A DNA stretch of 45,621 bases from SZAS-103 sp038316385 (GCA_038316385.1 JBBQAN010000021.1:1-45621); one strand, 5' to 3'; shown: positions 7,363 to 17,070, counted from the first letter of the stretch. Numbers and translations: made by a program. The notes: a model not told the origin generated them from the sequence alone.

Positions 7363-7740
7363 TCAGCGGCTCGGCGGAACGGTAATATGAGTAGAGGTCG
7401 GCGTCACCGGAGTTTGGTCGCCGCTGTGATCGATGATCGGCGGATCGCCGGGTACATGACCGTGATCGACCGCTGGGTAACTCTTCATCCGGCTGGAATT
7501 CTGGTAAGCCACAACTTTCGGCTCGTTGCCACTCAGCGCCATGTTGGCGTTGTTGTGTGCGGCCATCCTGCGGTGCCGCATGGGCTTCGCGGGTTGGGAG
7601 GCAGGATCGGAATTCATCGCGTCGGAATTCATTGACTGCGAGTCGGCGGGCATGGTCGGGGCGGTCTGGGTATCGTCCTGCGCGAATGCGGTAGTTGCGA
7701 AAGCGAGCGCAAGAGCTGCAGCAATAGCGGTAAGGTTCAT
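7363..7740 (-). CDS. Small exported protein, ITVPP family, copy 2
   Basis: A 125-residue protein with a signal peptide (MNLTAIAAALALAFATTAFA). The mature part has an Asp/Ser/Met-rich segment, a short basic patch (PMRHRRMAAHNN) and a C-terminal block with HVPGDPPIIDHSGDQTPV, ending ITVPPSR. The block matches the protein at 4806-5090, which has AGDPANVDHSDD and ends ITVPPGQ. The conserved end and the variable, charged middle suggest a shared binding site at the C-terminus. AAGGAGG lies 8 bases before the ATG at 7740. The function is unknown. Confidence 0.75.
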   Translation of the reverse strand: MNLTAIAAALALAFATTAFAQDDTQTAPTMPADSQSMNSDAMNSDPASQPAKPMRHRRMAAHNNANMALSGNEPKVVAYQNSSRMKSYPAVDHGHVPGDPPIIDHSGDQTPVTPTSTHITVPPSR

Positions 7741-7844
7741 GGTGTGCCTCCTTGGCGGTGTCCGTGAGTGCTTGCGGATAATGCGACGCGCAGCATGAAT
7801 CCCGACTGCATGGGATGTCATACATCACTGTCACATGGACGTAC

Positions 7845-8531
7845 TCAGACTGACCGTTTTAAGAGCGTCAGCACCGCATGCGCTGCCGCTTCCGACGATG
7901 CCGGATTCTGCCCGGTCACCAGGTTTCCGTCAGTGATTGCATAGGATTGCCAGTCGTCTTTCCTGGAATAGTTGCCGCCGTTCTTCTTGAGCATGTCCTC
8001 GACCAGGAACGGCACGACATCGGTCAAGCCGACTGCGGCTTCTTCGGTGTTGGTATAACCGGTGACGGACTTGCCTTGCACCAGCGGCGCGCCGTCGGCA
8101 GCGTTCGCGTAGCGGAACACACCAGGCGCGTGACAGACCGCAGCAACCGGCTTGCCGGCGGCATACATCGTCTCGATCAGACGGATCGAATCGGAATCTT
8201 CCGACAGATCCCACAACGGGCCATGACCACCGGGATAAAACACTGCGTCGAAATCCCCATCCATCACGCCGGCAAGTTTGTGCGTGTTGGCGAGCGCGGT
8301 TGTGGCCGTGGCATCAGCGCGGAAACGAGCTGTCGCTTTCGTCTGCGCGTCGGGTGCATCGCTCTTCGGATCCAGCGGTGGTTGACCGCCTTTCGGCGAG
8401 GCCAGCACGATCTGCGCGCCGGCATCCTTGAATACGTAGTAGGGCGCTGCGAATTCTTCCAGCCAGAAGCCGGTCTTCTTGCCTGTGTTGCCGAGTTGAT
8501 CGTGTGAGGTGAGCACCATCAGGATTTTCAT
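7845..8531 (-). CDS. DJ-1/PfpI-family protein (Hsp31/glyoxalase III-like)
   Basis: A 228-residue type-1 glutamine amidotransferase-like protein. The catalytic cysteine lies in VAAVCHAPG (Cys133 from this start), the acidic partner in FWLEEF (about residues 23-28), and FYPGGHGPLWDL is a further family mark. Larger DJ-1 proteins with this layout convert methylglyoxal to lactate without cofactor or act as holding chaperones. The start at 8531 (MKILMV) has GGA seven bases upstream; a start four codons earlier is possible. It is divergent from the zinc-finger gene at 8755. Confidence 0.85.
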   Translation of the reverse strand: MKILMVLTSHDQLGNTGKKTGFWLEEFAAPYYVFKDAGAQIVLASPKGGQPPLDPKSDAPDAQTKATARFRADATATTALANTHKLAGVMDGDFDAVFYPGGHGPLWDLSEDSDSIRLIETMYAAGKPVAAVCHAPGVFRYANAADGAPLVQGKSVTGYTNTEEAAVGLTDVVPFLVEDMLKKNGGNYSRKDDWQSYAITDGNLVTGQNPASSEAAAHAVLTLLKRSV

Positions 8532-8593
8532 CGTTGTTTCCATTCCGTTGGGAGATCAAACATAACAGGCGCATCGCTAACCGGATGTGATGC

Positions 8594-8609
8594 GGAGCGG
8601 AAACGCTCC
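8594..8609. promoter_or_regulatory. Short GNRA-loop hairpin in divergent spacer
   Basis: GGAGCG-GAAA-CGCTCC forms a perfect 6-bp stem with a GAAA tetraloop when read on the forward strand. It lies about 60 bases upstream of the DJ-1-like gene and could be in its leader or simply be an operator-like inverted repeat. No T-run follows it. Confidence 0.3.
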
Positions 8610-8754
8610 AGACGCAAACAATGCGCGAAGCAAATCCACGAACACCGTTACATAGCCTGAACCCGACCGATTCTTGAATATCGCCTGGCATGACTACATG
8701 TCGTTCCGGAAGGCGCATTGCGCGCCACTCTGACGCGATATTCGGGAGACGATC

Positions 8755-9021
8755 ATGGCAACCGGTTGGGCAGGCGACGGCGCGGTGCAGGATCAAATCG
8801 ACGCCACCATCAAGGACGGCATCAAACGCGTGCGCAGCCAGCTCCCGAAAGGCCCTGGCCTGACCCATTGCGAGGAATGCGGCATGGTCATTCCGAAAGC
8901 ACGACGCAAAGCCGTGCCGGGCGTGCGCCTGTGCGTGGCATGCCAGGCAGCGCACGACCAGGAGCAATCCACGGCCAGCGGTTACAACCGACGCGGCAGC
9001 AAGGACAGCCAGCTGCGTTGA
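8755..9021 (+). CDS. DksA/TraR-type zinc-finger protein (YbiI-like)
   Basis: An 88-residue protein with a four-cysteine zinc finger: C39-x2-C42 (CEECG) and C60-x2-C63 (CVAC). Between them is the IPKARRKAVPGVRLC segment typical of DksA/TraR proteins. It is much shorter than DksA and lacks the long coiled coil, which matches the YbiI group. DksA binds the RNA polymerase secondary channel; whether the short forms do so is not established. The ATG has CGGGAG upstream. The 252 bases after the gene hold no further gene. Confidence 0.85.
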   Translation: MATGWAGDGAVQDQIDATIKDGIKRVRSQLPKGPGLTHCEECGMVIPKARRKAVPGVRLCVACQAAHDQEQSTASGYNRRGSKDSQLR

Positions 9022-9273
9022 TACCGTTTTGTCGTTACTTTCGTCAACGCGCACTGGTTCGTCATCAATGCATATCGTGCTTCCGGTTTTCACCCAGCGG
9101 GCCGGAAGGTCTAAACGTGATTTTTTTGAGCGAATCATGAGCGTATCGACTCGTTTTCGCGCCGCACGTTGCGCTTTCAGGATGCGAGCGCCAGGGAAAA
9201 ACAAACGCTTTTCTTTCGCGGGTTGCGAGCGTAGATTTGCTCCCTGCAGTCGGGGTAAACAGGGGATGATGCA

Positions 9274-10062
9274 ATGCATACGATCAGGCGTGGTTGGGCA
9301 TCGGCGTTGCTACTGGGCTTGGGTCTTACGGCCACAGTCGCTTTTGGACACGGCAGCGGTATGAGTTCGTCTGCGGCGGCGGCCGCGCCAACCAAACTTG
9401 CTGCGGTGCCAGCCCGGAAAATCACCCTGCATGTCGCCAAGCCAACAAAAGTCGAACGCGCGAAGTCCCCGCCCAAGGGCGCCGAGCCATCGCATGCGCT
9501 GAGCTTGGACAAATCGATCAAGTGGAAGACCGATCCGAAATCGCATTCGGTGTTCGCCGTCGCCCAGAACAACCAGTTGTGGATTCTTGATCCGACTTCG
9601 GGCTGGCCTTATACCATCGACGCAAAAGGCCGCGTCTATACGGCCGATCCATGGACCGGCGAGGTTTACAGTCTCGGCAAGCTGTCGCACTGGGTTGGCG
9701 CGGTACCGTATTTTTTCTCGTTCTGGGACGATGTCGGCGGCAGTTACCGCGTGCCGACAATGACTGAATATGTCGCGATCTACTCCGACAGCAACGACGC
9801 CTCCTACGGATACGAAGAGGCTTACAACGAAGAGTGGACGTACGACGAGTATTTCAGCTCGGAGGAAGTCACCGAGGAGACGATTGCAGTCGAGTCCAGT
9901 GATGAAGCGTCAAGCAATGAATCATCCAGCGACGAAGCGTCAAGCGACGAGACGTCCAGCGACGAGTCATCCAGCGACGAGCCATCCAGCGAAGAGTCAT
10001 CCAGCGACAAGCCATCCAGCGAAGAAAGCAACGACGAATCGACGGAGAAGGAAAACGAATAG
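9274..10062 (+). CDS. Exported protein with Ser/Asp/Glu pentapeptide-repeat tail
   Basis: A 262-residue protein. Residues 1-25 form a signal peptide ending AFG. The middle (about 80-150) has WILDPTSGWPYTIDAKGRVY and YTADPWTGEVYSLG, two similar units suggesting a small beta-propeller-like or carbohydrate-binding fold. From about residue 208 the chain is built of nine five-residue units of the type SSDEx, giving a strongly acidic, flexible tail. Such a tail could bind calcium or other cations, as in Ser/Asp-rich surface proteins. The start at 9274 has AGGGGATG upstream. No homologous family is recognised. Confidence 0.7.
   Translation: MHTIRRGWASALLLGLGLTATVAFGHGSGMSSSAAAAAPTKLAAVPARKITLHVAKPTKVERAKSPPKGAEPSHALSLDKSIKWKTDPKSHSVFAVAQNNQLWILDPTSGWPYTIDAKGRVYTADPWTGEVYSLGKLSHWVGAVPYFFSFWDDVGGSYRVPTMTEYVAIYSDSNDASYGYEEAYNEEWTYDEYFSSEEVTEETIAVESSDEASSNESSSDEASSDETSSDESSSDEPSSEESSSDKPSSEESNDESTEKENE
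9895..10029 (+). repeat. 15-bp tandem repeat, nine units, in frame
   Basis: Nine imperfect 15-base units follow the pattern tccagcgacgagNNN, each coding S-S-(D/E/N)-(E/K)-x. The last codon varies most (A, S, T, P). Since the unit is a multiple of three, a change in copy number would keep the reading frame. The complementary strand is also open across it. Confidence 0.85.
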
Positions 10063-10100
10063 GCAAAAATGAACAGCGGCAGGAGCTATGGCGCTGCGAT

Positions 10101-10766
10101 CTATTGCTCACGCCAACGCGCGGCGCCCAGAAACACCACCCGCAGTTGCCGTACGAAATTCTCGACGAGTTCCTTTTCGCGCTTGGGTTGGCGTTTCGGT
10201 AAATCGAGGATGTCCGATGCGGCGTTGAGCATCGTGGTCACGACGAGTCCGCAGATCATCTGCATGGTTGTGCTGGAAAGGTCGGGCAGGGTGCCGAGCG
10301 CCTGTAGATCCTGCGCCATTTCGGATGCGAAATGGCTGACTTCAGAGCGGATTGCATCGCGGATTACGCGTGAGCCGCCGCCGCGTTCGCCGGCGATGAA
10401 ACGGAACACCAGGCTGCGTTCCTCGACGAAGCGTTTATAGACCAACACCGAGCCACGCAGCATGTGCGTCGGCGGAATTCCATCGCGACGCGCCTCGCGC
10501 AACAAGCGCCGCAGTGTCGCGCCACCCATTTCGACCAATGCGAGACCAAGCTCATTCAAGTCGCTGAAATGGCGATAGAACGCTGCCGGCACGATGCCGG
10601 CCTCGCGCGCGATTTCGCGCAGGCTCAGCGACGAGAAACTGCGGCCCTGACCGATCAAGGCGAGCGCGGCCTCGATCAGGCGCTGGCGCGTGCGTTCCTT
10701 CTGCTCCACGCGCGTGATTGTAGCCTCCGCTTGCTTACGCACAGATGCCCGCTTGGTCGATGACAA
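10101..10766 (-). CDS. desT: TetR-family repressor, DesT/FabR type
   Basis: A protein of about 221 residues. After a short lead it has QKERTRQRLIEAALALIGQG, then SFSSLSLREIAREAGIVPAA and FYRHFSDLNELGLALVE. This is a TetR helix-turn-helix closely resembling FabR and DesT, which sense acyl-CoA or acyl-ACP and adjust unsaturated fatty acid synthesis. It is divergent from a desCB-like pair, exactly the DesT setting, with an 18-bp palindrome between. No ATG fits: the frame is open up to an ATG inside the palindrome, which is unlikely. A TTG at 10766 with GGAG six bases upstream is used here; GTG codons at 10742 and 10709 are alternatives. Confidence 0.8.
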   Translation of the reverse strand: MSSTKRASVRKQAEATITRVEQKERTRQRLIEAALALIGQGRSFSSLSLREIAREAGIVPAAFYRHFSDLNELGLALVEMGGATLRRLLREARRDGIPPTHMLRGSVLVYKRFVEERSLVFRFIAGERGGGSRVIRDAIRSEVSHFASEMAQDLQALGTLPDLSSTTMQMICGLVVTTMLNAASDILDLPKRQPKREKELVENFVRQLRVVFLGAARWREQ

Positions 10767-10863
10767 GACGTACTCCAGCGGGTCAGCCGCTTTCGCGAAA
10801 TGAACGCGAAGTATAGGCCGTCGCCCGGATTTCAGGATTGGAGTGGAAACTCGGTACGAATTG

Positions 10864-10881
10864 GGTGAACATATGTTCACC
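10864..10881. promoter_or_regulatory. Perfect 18-bp palindrome, likely DesT operator
   Basis: GGTGAACATATGTTCACC is identical to its reverse complement. It lies 18 bases before the reductase start and upstream of the repressor gene. The TGAAC/GTTCA half-sites resemble the recalled DesT operator of Pseudomonas (TGAAC and TGTT halves). Binding here would control both directions. Confidence 0.75.
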
Positions 10882-10898
10882 AAAAGAACGATACGCTA

Positions 10899-11996
10899 AT
10901 GAACCTCTTACGCTCCAGGCCCCAAGACCGCAATTCGCCGGCGCGTCGCTTCTGGCGACATCCGCTGTGGGCTCCGTTCAATCAGCCCGACGCGTGGAAT
11001 CGCCTCGCATCGACCGTGAACCCGATGTGGTCGTTGAACGAACCGCGCGCATTCGTTGTACGCGTTGTGGATGAAGCGCGCGGCGTAAAAAGCCTGTGGC
11101 TCAAGCCGAATGCGCGTTTCGGCGCGTTTAGCCCGGGCCAGCACGTGTTGCTCGAACTCGAAATCAACGGCGCGCGTCACGCGCGTTGTTTCACGATATC
11201 GAACGCCCCGCACAGCGATGGTTTGCTGCGGCTGACGATCAAGCGCAAGGATAATGGGCCGGTATCGACCGCCGCGCATGCGCTGCAACCTGGACAGATC
11301 GTGCGTCTGAGCAAGGCACAGGGCGACTTTGCGCCGCGCGATGCCGAGGGCAAGCTGCTGTTGCTCAGCGCGGGAAGTGGGGTTACGCCAATGATGTCGG
11401 TGCTGCAAGGTCTGGCGGCCACAGGGTCGATCCGCGATGTGTCCCTGCTGCAATGCGGTCGATCCGCTGCCGACATGATCTTCGGCGACGAATTGCGACA
11501 GCTCGCAGCGCGCTGGCCGCAGTTGCACGTGCACCTGCATGCGACGCAGGAGCAGGGTCGGCTGGACGCGAACAAGATCGCGCATATCGTTCCCGACTGG
11601 CGCGACCGCGAAACGATGCTGTGCGGACCGGACGATTTCATGCGCGTCGTCGAGACGATGTATGCGGACGCTGGCTTGGGAGAGCGTCTGCAAAGCGAAA
11701 GTTTCGGACGCCGCGCTGCGCCGATCGATCCGGATGCGCGCGCGCATGCGGTGATGTGCGACCAGACTGAACAATCGTTCACTGTCTTGGCCGGCCAGAA
11801 TCTGCTTGATGCTGCCGAAGCAGCTGGTCTTGCGCCGAAATTCGGTTGCAGGCGCGGCATCTGCCGTACCTGCCAATGTCGCAAACGCAGTGGCACGGTC
11901 ACGAACCTGCTGACGGGCCAGCTGTCCGGGCCTGGCGACGAATTGATCCAGCTCTGCATTTCCACTCCGCAAAGCGCAATCGAACTCGCGCTCTGA
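10899..11996 (+). CDS. desC: Ferredoxin reductase with 2Fe-2S domain (DesC-like)
   Basis: A 365-residue electron-transfer protein with three parts. The FAD-binding barrel has RCFTISNAP at residues 96-104, the NAD(P)-binding part has LLSAGSGVTPMMSVL near 153-168, and a plant-type ferredoxin domain ends the chain. The cluster cysteines are C317, C322, C325 and C353, with the expected x4 and x2 spacings. It would pass electrons from NAD(P)H to the desaturase whose gene starts 15 bases downstream. The ATG at 10899 lacks a strong ribosome site. Both genes probably form one transcript under the divergent TetR repressor. Confidence 0.9.
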   Translation: MNLLRSRPQDRNSPARRFWRHPLWAPFNQPDAWNRLASTVNPMWSLNEPRAFVVRVVDEARGVKSLWLKPNARFGAFSPGQHVLLELEINGARHARCFTISNAPHSDGLLRLTIKRKDNGPVSTAAHALQPGQIVRLSKAQGDFAPRDAEGKLLLLSAGSGVTPMMSVLQGLAATGSIRDVSLLQCGRSAADMIFGDELRQLAARWPQLHVHLHATQEQGRLDANKIAHIVPDWRDRETMLCGPDDFMRVVETMYADAGLGERLQSESFGRRAAPIDPDARAHAVMCDQTEQSFTVLAGQNLLDAAEAAGLAPKFGCRRGICRTCQCRKRSGTVTNLLTGQLSGPGDELIQLCISTPQSAIELAL

Positions 11997-12011
11997 CTCC
12001 GAGGACAACGC

Positions 12012-13103
<1,092 letters not shown>

Positions 13104-13112
13104 CAAGGAGAG

Positions 13113-13259
13113 TCAGATTGACGATGTGGTGAGCAACCGATTTCTGCCTCTCTTCTTCGCGCCGTACATTGCTTCGTCTGCGTGCCGGATCAGCTGCAGT
13201 TTTTCCTCGTGATGCTCCAGATAGGTTGCGACGCCGATGCTAAAGGCTGCGCCACGTGT
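13113..13259 (-). pseudogene. C-terminal fragment of a GGDEF (diguanylate cyclase) domain
   Basis: The reverse strand reads AAFSIGVATYLEHHEEKLQL then IRHADEAMYGAKKRGRNRLL before a stop at 13113. SIGVA and ADEAMYxAKxxGRNR are the last two conserved blocks of GGDEF domains. The open frame continues upstream to 13487, but that part is antisense to the kinase gene and has no GG(D/E)EF motif. Only about 45 residues of the domain remain, so it cannot make c-di-GMP. It is a relic of a deleted gene. Confidence 0.7.
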
Positions 13260-13407
13260 AACCGACGAGATCGAACGGACGATTGAATGCGGAACCCGGA
13301 TCATCCCTAAGCCATGCCGCACCTGAACGTCGCCACTGTGCAGCCCTCGCCAATCGGCGACAATAGAATCCCAAACGCCACAGTTCCAGTTGAATGAAAG
13401 CAAATCG

Positions 13408-14265
13408 ATGAAAATCCCGAAGGGCCTGCAGCCGCTGATCGATGACGGCGTGATCGATGCTGTGCTGCGTCCGCTCAAGAGCGGCAAGGAAGCGTCGGTG
13501 TACGTGGTTCGCGCGGGCGACGAAGTGTTGTGCGCGAAAGTTTACAAAGACATGGCGCAGCGCAGCTTCCAGGCGCGCACGCAATACCAAGAAGGCCGCA
13601 AGGTGCGCGGCAGTCGGCAGACGCGCGCGATCGGCAAGGCCACGAAATTCGGCCGCAAGGAACAGGAAACTGCGTGGAAAAACACCGAAGTCGATGCGCT
13701 GTACCGGTTGATGGAGGCCGGAATCCGGGTGCCGAAACCGCATGGCTATTTTCATGGCGTGTTGCTGATGGATCTGATCGTCGACGAACATGGCCATAGC
13801 GCGCCGCGTCTTGGCGAGGTCGATCTCATCCCGGAACTCGCGCGCTGGTACCACCACGACCTGATCGCTGACGTGGTGCGGATGTTGTCACTCGGATTGA
13901 TCCATGGCGATTTGTCCGAATACAACGTGCTGGTCGCGGAAGACGGCCCGGTGATCATCGATCTGCCGCAAGTCGTCAGCGCCGCCGGCAACAATGCCGC
14001 ACGCACAATGTTGCTGCGCGACGTGCACAACCTGCGCGACAGCCTCGGCCGCTTCGCGCCGGAGTTGAAGTCAACGCATTACGGTGAAGAAATGTGGGCG
14101 ATGTACGAGAAGGGCGAATTGCGCGCCGACACGCAACTCACCGGCCATTTCGTGTTCGACAAACGCAAGGCCAATGTGCGCGCGGTGATGGAATCCATCG
14201 AAGACGCGCGCCAGGAAGCGATCATCCGCCAGCAGGGACGTGAGGAAGCGGCGTTGAACGATTGA
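13408..14265 (+). CDS. RIO-family atypical serine kinase
   Basis: A 285-residue protein kinase-like enzyme. Features seen are SGKEASVYVV (residues 25-34, the RIO ATP-binding loop), Lys44 in LCAKVYK, the catalytic HGDLSEYNVLV at 166-176 with Asp168 and Asn173, and the metal-binding IIDLPQVV near 183-190. This matches the bacterial RIO1-like proteins often annotated as serine protein kinase RIO. In eukaryotes and archaea these act in ribosome maturation; the bacterial role is unclear. The ATG at 13408 is preferred; a TTG six codons upstream extends the frame but has no ribosome site. Confidence 0.85.
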   Translation: MKIPKGLQPLIDDGVIDAVLRPLKSGKEASVYVVRAGDEVLCAKVYKDMAQRSFQARTQYQEGRKVRGSRQTRAIGKATKFGRKEQETAWKNTEVDALYRLMEAGIRVPKPHGYFHGVLLMDLIVDEHGHSAPRLGEVDLIPELARWYHHDLIADVVRMLSLGLIHGDLSEYNVLVAEDGPVIIDLPQVVSAAGNNAARTMLLRDVHNLRDSLGRFAPELKSTHYGEEMWAMYEKGELRADTQLTGHFVFDKRKANVRAVMESIEDARQEAIIRQQGREEAALND

Positions 14266-14324
14266 GTCTCGTCATCAAGCAGGCAGCGCGGATGACGGGC
14301 GGCGCTTGAGTTCGGCGATGAAAC

Positions 14325-16208
14325 TCATTGTGCGTGTGCCTGACTGCGGTGCGGGTATTTGACCGTCTGCGGCGGTGGCCAATGCAGTCCGGATTCAGCG
14401 AGTCTGGCCTTGAAATTCGGGGTGGCGTCGAGGTCGAACGGCGCGCCGCATTGGCATTCGCTAACGAGATAGGCAAGCAGCAGTCCGCCGGCCGGCTTGG
14501 CATCTAGAGCGGCGGCTTGGCGGTTGGCTTCAACGCGATTGCCCGAGAGCGACGCTTCGACGGCATCGGCTATAGTCCAGACTTTCAATTTCGAATTCTT
14601 TCGATCCACGCCCTGCAAGCGCGCATGGATGCTTGCTGCGCTTTCACCTGCAGCCGTACCCACAATGACTCGCGCCATGTAATAGAATTCTCCGATGGGT
14701 TCGAGCGACGAAAGCAGCTTTTTGGCTTCCTCTACCCGATCGAGCATTGCCAACGCAATTGTCTCGTCCTCCTTGGACCTGTCGAAACCGGTCACGCGCA
14801 CATACTCTGCGCGAACGGCCAGCGTGCGCTCAGGATGACCTGTCGCACGTGCAACCCACATCCTCGTGGAGTAGTTGATTGTGTTTAACGGGTCGCAGGC
14901 ATTCACCCGTGCACCGAGGTTTTCGATGAGGTCGCCGTAGCCGAATGCACTGGCAAACACCGGCATCCAATTCGGCGCACTGCAACCGGGTTGTTTGAGG
15001 GCGGACTCGATGCGATCAGCCAAGCCATTCCAGTCGTTGCTCAGCAACTGGCGTTCGGCCAGGGCCAGTTCGCGTTGTTGCCGGTCGGGGCTGTTGTCAG
15101 CGGCGAGTTGCAGGCTTTGCAACGCCGAGCGCTGCGCATTGAGGCGCTCTGCCTGGTTGCTATCGTCGCCGATCAAAACATGTTCGTAGAGATCGGTCTT
15201 GGCGAAATAAGCGAAGGAAAATCCGGGGTCCAGCGCGATCGCCTTGTCGAATTCGACATTCGCCAAGCGTAGGCCATCGATCAAATCGATCTCGGGCTTG
15301 CGGTGTGCGTCGATGTAGAGCTTCCAGCCTTTCTGATAGGCGATGAACGCATCGACATTCTTCACCCCGGCCTCGCGCATCCGGGCGAGTTGTTTTTCGT
15401 CGAGGACGATGTTCAGCGCAGCGGCCACCTGGGTGGCGATGTCGAGTTGTACCGCGAGCGTGTCCTTCATCGTGCGATCGTAGGTTTGCGACCAGAGTTG
15501 CGTACCATCTGACGCACGCAGCAACTGCGCGGTGATTCGCGCGCGTTCGCCATCACGCCGCACGCTGCCTTCCAGCAGGTTGGCCACACCCAGCTTTTTG
15601 CCGATCGTGCTTGGATCGTCGTGGCTTGCCTTGAACTGGAATGACGAAGCACGACCGACCACGCGCATGCCGTCGATGCGTGCCAGCGAGTTCAGGATTT
15701 CCTCGGAAACGCCGTCGGAGAAGAATTCATTGTCCTTGTCGGCAGACAGGTTCTCGAACGGCAACACCGCGATCGAGCGTGGATCAAGCTTTGATTTTTC
15801 GGCGCTGAAAGCTGCGGCCACATGTGTCGTTGTCTGCGTCACCAGCGCGGCATCGCGGCGCGGTGCAAGCACGAACTTGTCGAACGCGAAATAGCCGATC
15901 GCGATCAATGCGACGATCAGGATCAAGCGATCCATGCGCTTAGCGGTTTGGGGCGCGATCGACTCCTGCGCAGAAACGTTTTCATCGCGCTTGATGCCAG
16001 CGGGCGTCAATTCGAACACCCAAGCGACGATCATCGCCGGAAGAAAGCCAACCGCGAGCGCGATGATCAGGCCGCGCAATGCCCACGGCGGCCCATCGAA
16101 CGCCGGCAACACCGTGCTCGCCACCTGCACCAGCAACCAAGATCCGACCAGATACAACCCGGCGGCACGGATGACATTGCGGCGCTTCAGTTCGGCGATC
16201 ACGCTCAC
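14325..16208 (-). CDS. Membrane-anchored TPR protein with FlgO/TolB-N-like domain, copy B
   Basis: A 627-residue protein. The N-terminus ELKRRNVIRAAGLYLVGSWL begins a two-helix membrane segment, with a third helix near residue 100-115 (LIVALIAIGYFAFDKFV). A periplasmic domain then starts SIAVLPFENLS and contains GVANLLEGSVRRDGERARIT, as in many CadC-like and adenylate-cyclase-linked proteins. The C-terminal half is helical and TPR-like. It closely resembles the protein at 17954-19780 through the first 290 residues and diverges after. The GTG at 16208 overlaps the stop of the preceding gene by four bases (GTGA), implying coupled translation. The function is unknown; a sensing or scaffold role is likely. 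Confidence 0.75.
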   Translation of the reverse strand: MSVIAELKRRNVIRAAGLYLVGSWLLVQVASTVLPAFDGPPWALRGLIIALAVGFLPAMIVAWVFELTPAGIKRDENVSAQESIAPQTAKRMDRLILIVALIAIGYFAFDKFVLAPRRDAALVTQTTTHVAAAFSAEKSKLDPRSIAVLPFENLSADKDNEFFSDGVSEEILNSLARIDGMRVVGRASSFQFKASHDDPSTIGKKLGVANLLEGSVRRDGERARITAQLLRASDGTQLWSQTYDRTMKDTLAVQLDIATQVAAALNIVLDEKQLARMREAGVKNVDAFIAYQKGWKLYIDAHRKPEIDLIDGLRLANVEFDKAIALDPGFSFAYFAKTDLYEHVLIGDDSNQAERLNAQRSALQSLQLAADNSPDRQQRELALAERQLLSNDWNGLADRIESALKQPGCSAPNWMPVFASAFGYGDLIENLGARVNACDPLNTINYSTRMWVARATGHPERTLAVRAEYVRVTGFDRSKEDETIALAMLDRVEEAKKLLSSLEPIGEFYYMARVIVGTAAGESAASIHARLQGVDRKNSKLKVWTIADAVEASLSGNRVEANRQAAALDAKPAGGLLLAYLVSECQCGAPFDLDATPNFKARLAESGLHWPPPQTVKYPHRSQAHAQ

Positions 16209-16988
16209 TGTGCTTCTTTCGCTATCGCGCGCAGCGACGGATGAACCGATTTGTTGTACACCAAGAAGTTGGCAATATTGGTCTCGACATCCACGACCCG
16301 CAGACGCAGCATCGGGATGAAGTCGGGATTGCTTCGCAAGATGGACGCGCTTGTCTTGATCACGGCTGGGGACAGGCCGGTCGAACAAGGGTAATCGAGC
16401 GGATGGGCGAAGTTGGTGCGAAAGTCACCTGTCGTCACGACGAGATCTCCGCACTTGGCGTCGAGGGTGTGCTGTACTTCGACCGGTATCGCCATCCTGT
16501 GCTCGACGATACGACGAGTTCGTGCCTTCCCGGGCAACGGTATTGAACAGGGTAAGGGTATAGAGCTGCGTTGCTGTATCGCGCAGTGCCTTGTCGCGGA
16601 TCAGGCCCATTGATCCGGTGGACGTCAGCTCGTCGAAGGTAGCCCGTTGGCGGATGTTGTCGTTGTACTGGGTGGCACGAAATGCGTTGACCAGCAGGTC
16701 TTCGTCGGACAGCGGCGCTACACCGGTGAGTGCATTCAACGCGCGCATTGCGCTTGACCGCACGTCGCCGAAGTACTGAATATCGAATTCGTAGCCCCAG
16801 TCTTCGGTACGCATGTCGGCTTTCAGGTTCGCGGTGAATTGCGCCGCTTTCGCGTCGGTTTGCTGGCTCTCATTCCAGTTCGATGCCTGCAGGCCGATGA
16901 ACACGCCCACCACGACCACGACCAGCTCGATGACGATCGCAGCCCAGTCCTGCTTTTTCATGCTTACGGTGAAACGACGAAGGATCAT
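16205..16988 (-). pseudogene. Single-helix membrane protein (DUF6090-like), frameshifted copy
   Basis: The reverse strand encodes MILRRFTVSMKKQDWAAIVI with a membrane helix (about residues 16-34) ending LQASNWNE, then a periplasmic domain. At about 16505 the frame breaks. Upstream the match to the neighbour at 17071-17868 runs to SSYR; downstream it resumes one frame over as EHRMAIPVEVQHTL and continues to the stop at 16205. The spacing against the neighbour fits a loss of two bases. The product would be truncated near residue 160 unless the break is a sequencing error or is bypassed. The tail overlaps the next gene start by four bases. Confidence 0.75.
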
Positions 16989-17070
16989 TGGGTGTGCGCC
17001 AGCGATAGGGTAACTGAGCAATGTACTGGCATGCGGATCACGTCACGATGCTGGATTTCCGAGAACAGCC

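Noticed and set aside
9080..9108. CTTCCGG/CCGGAAG stem followed by a T-run
   Set aside because: The T-run starts 11 bases after the stem, too far for a standard terminator; left uncalled.
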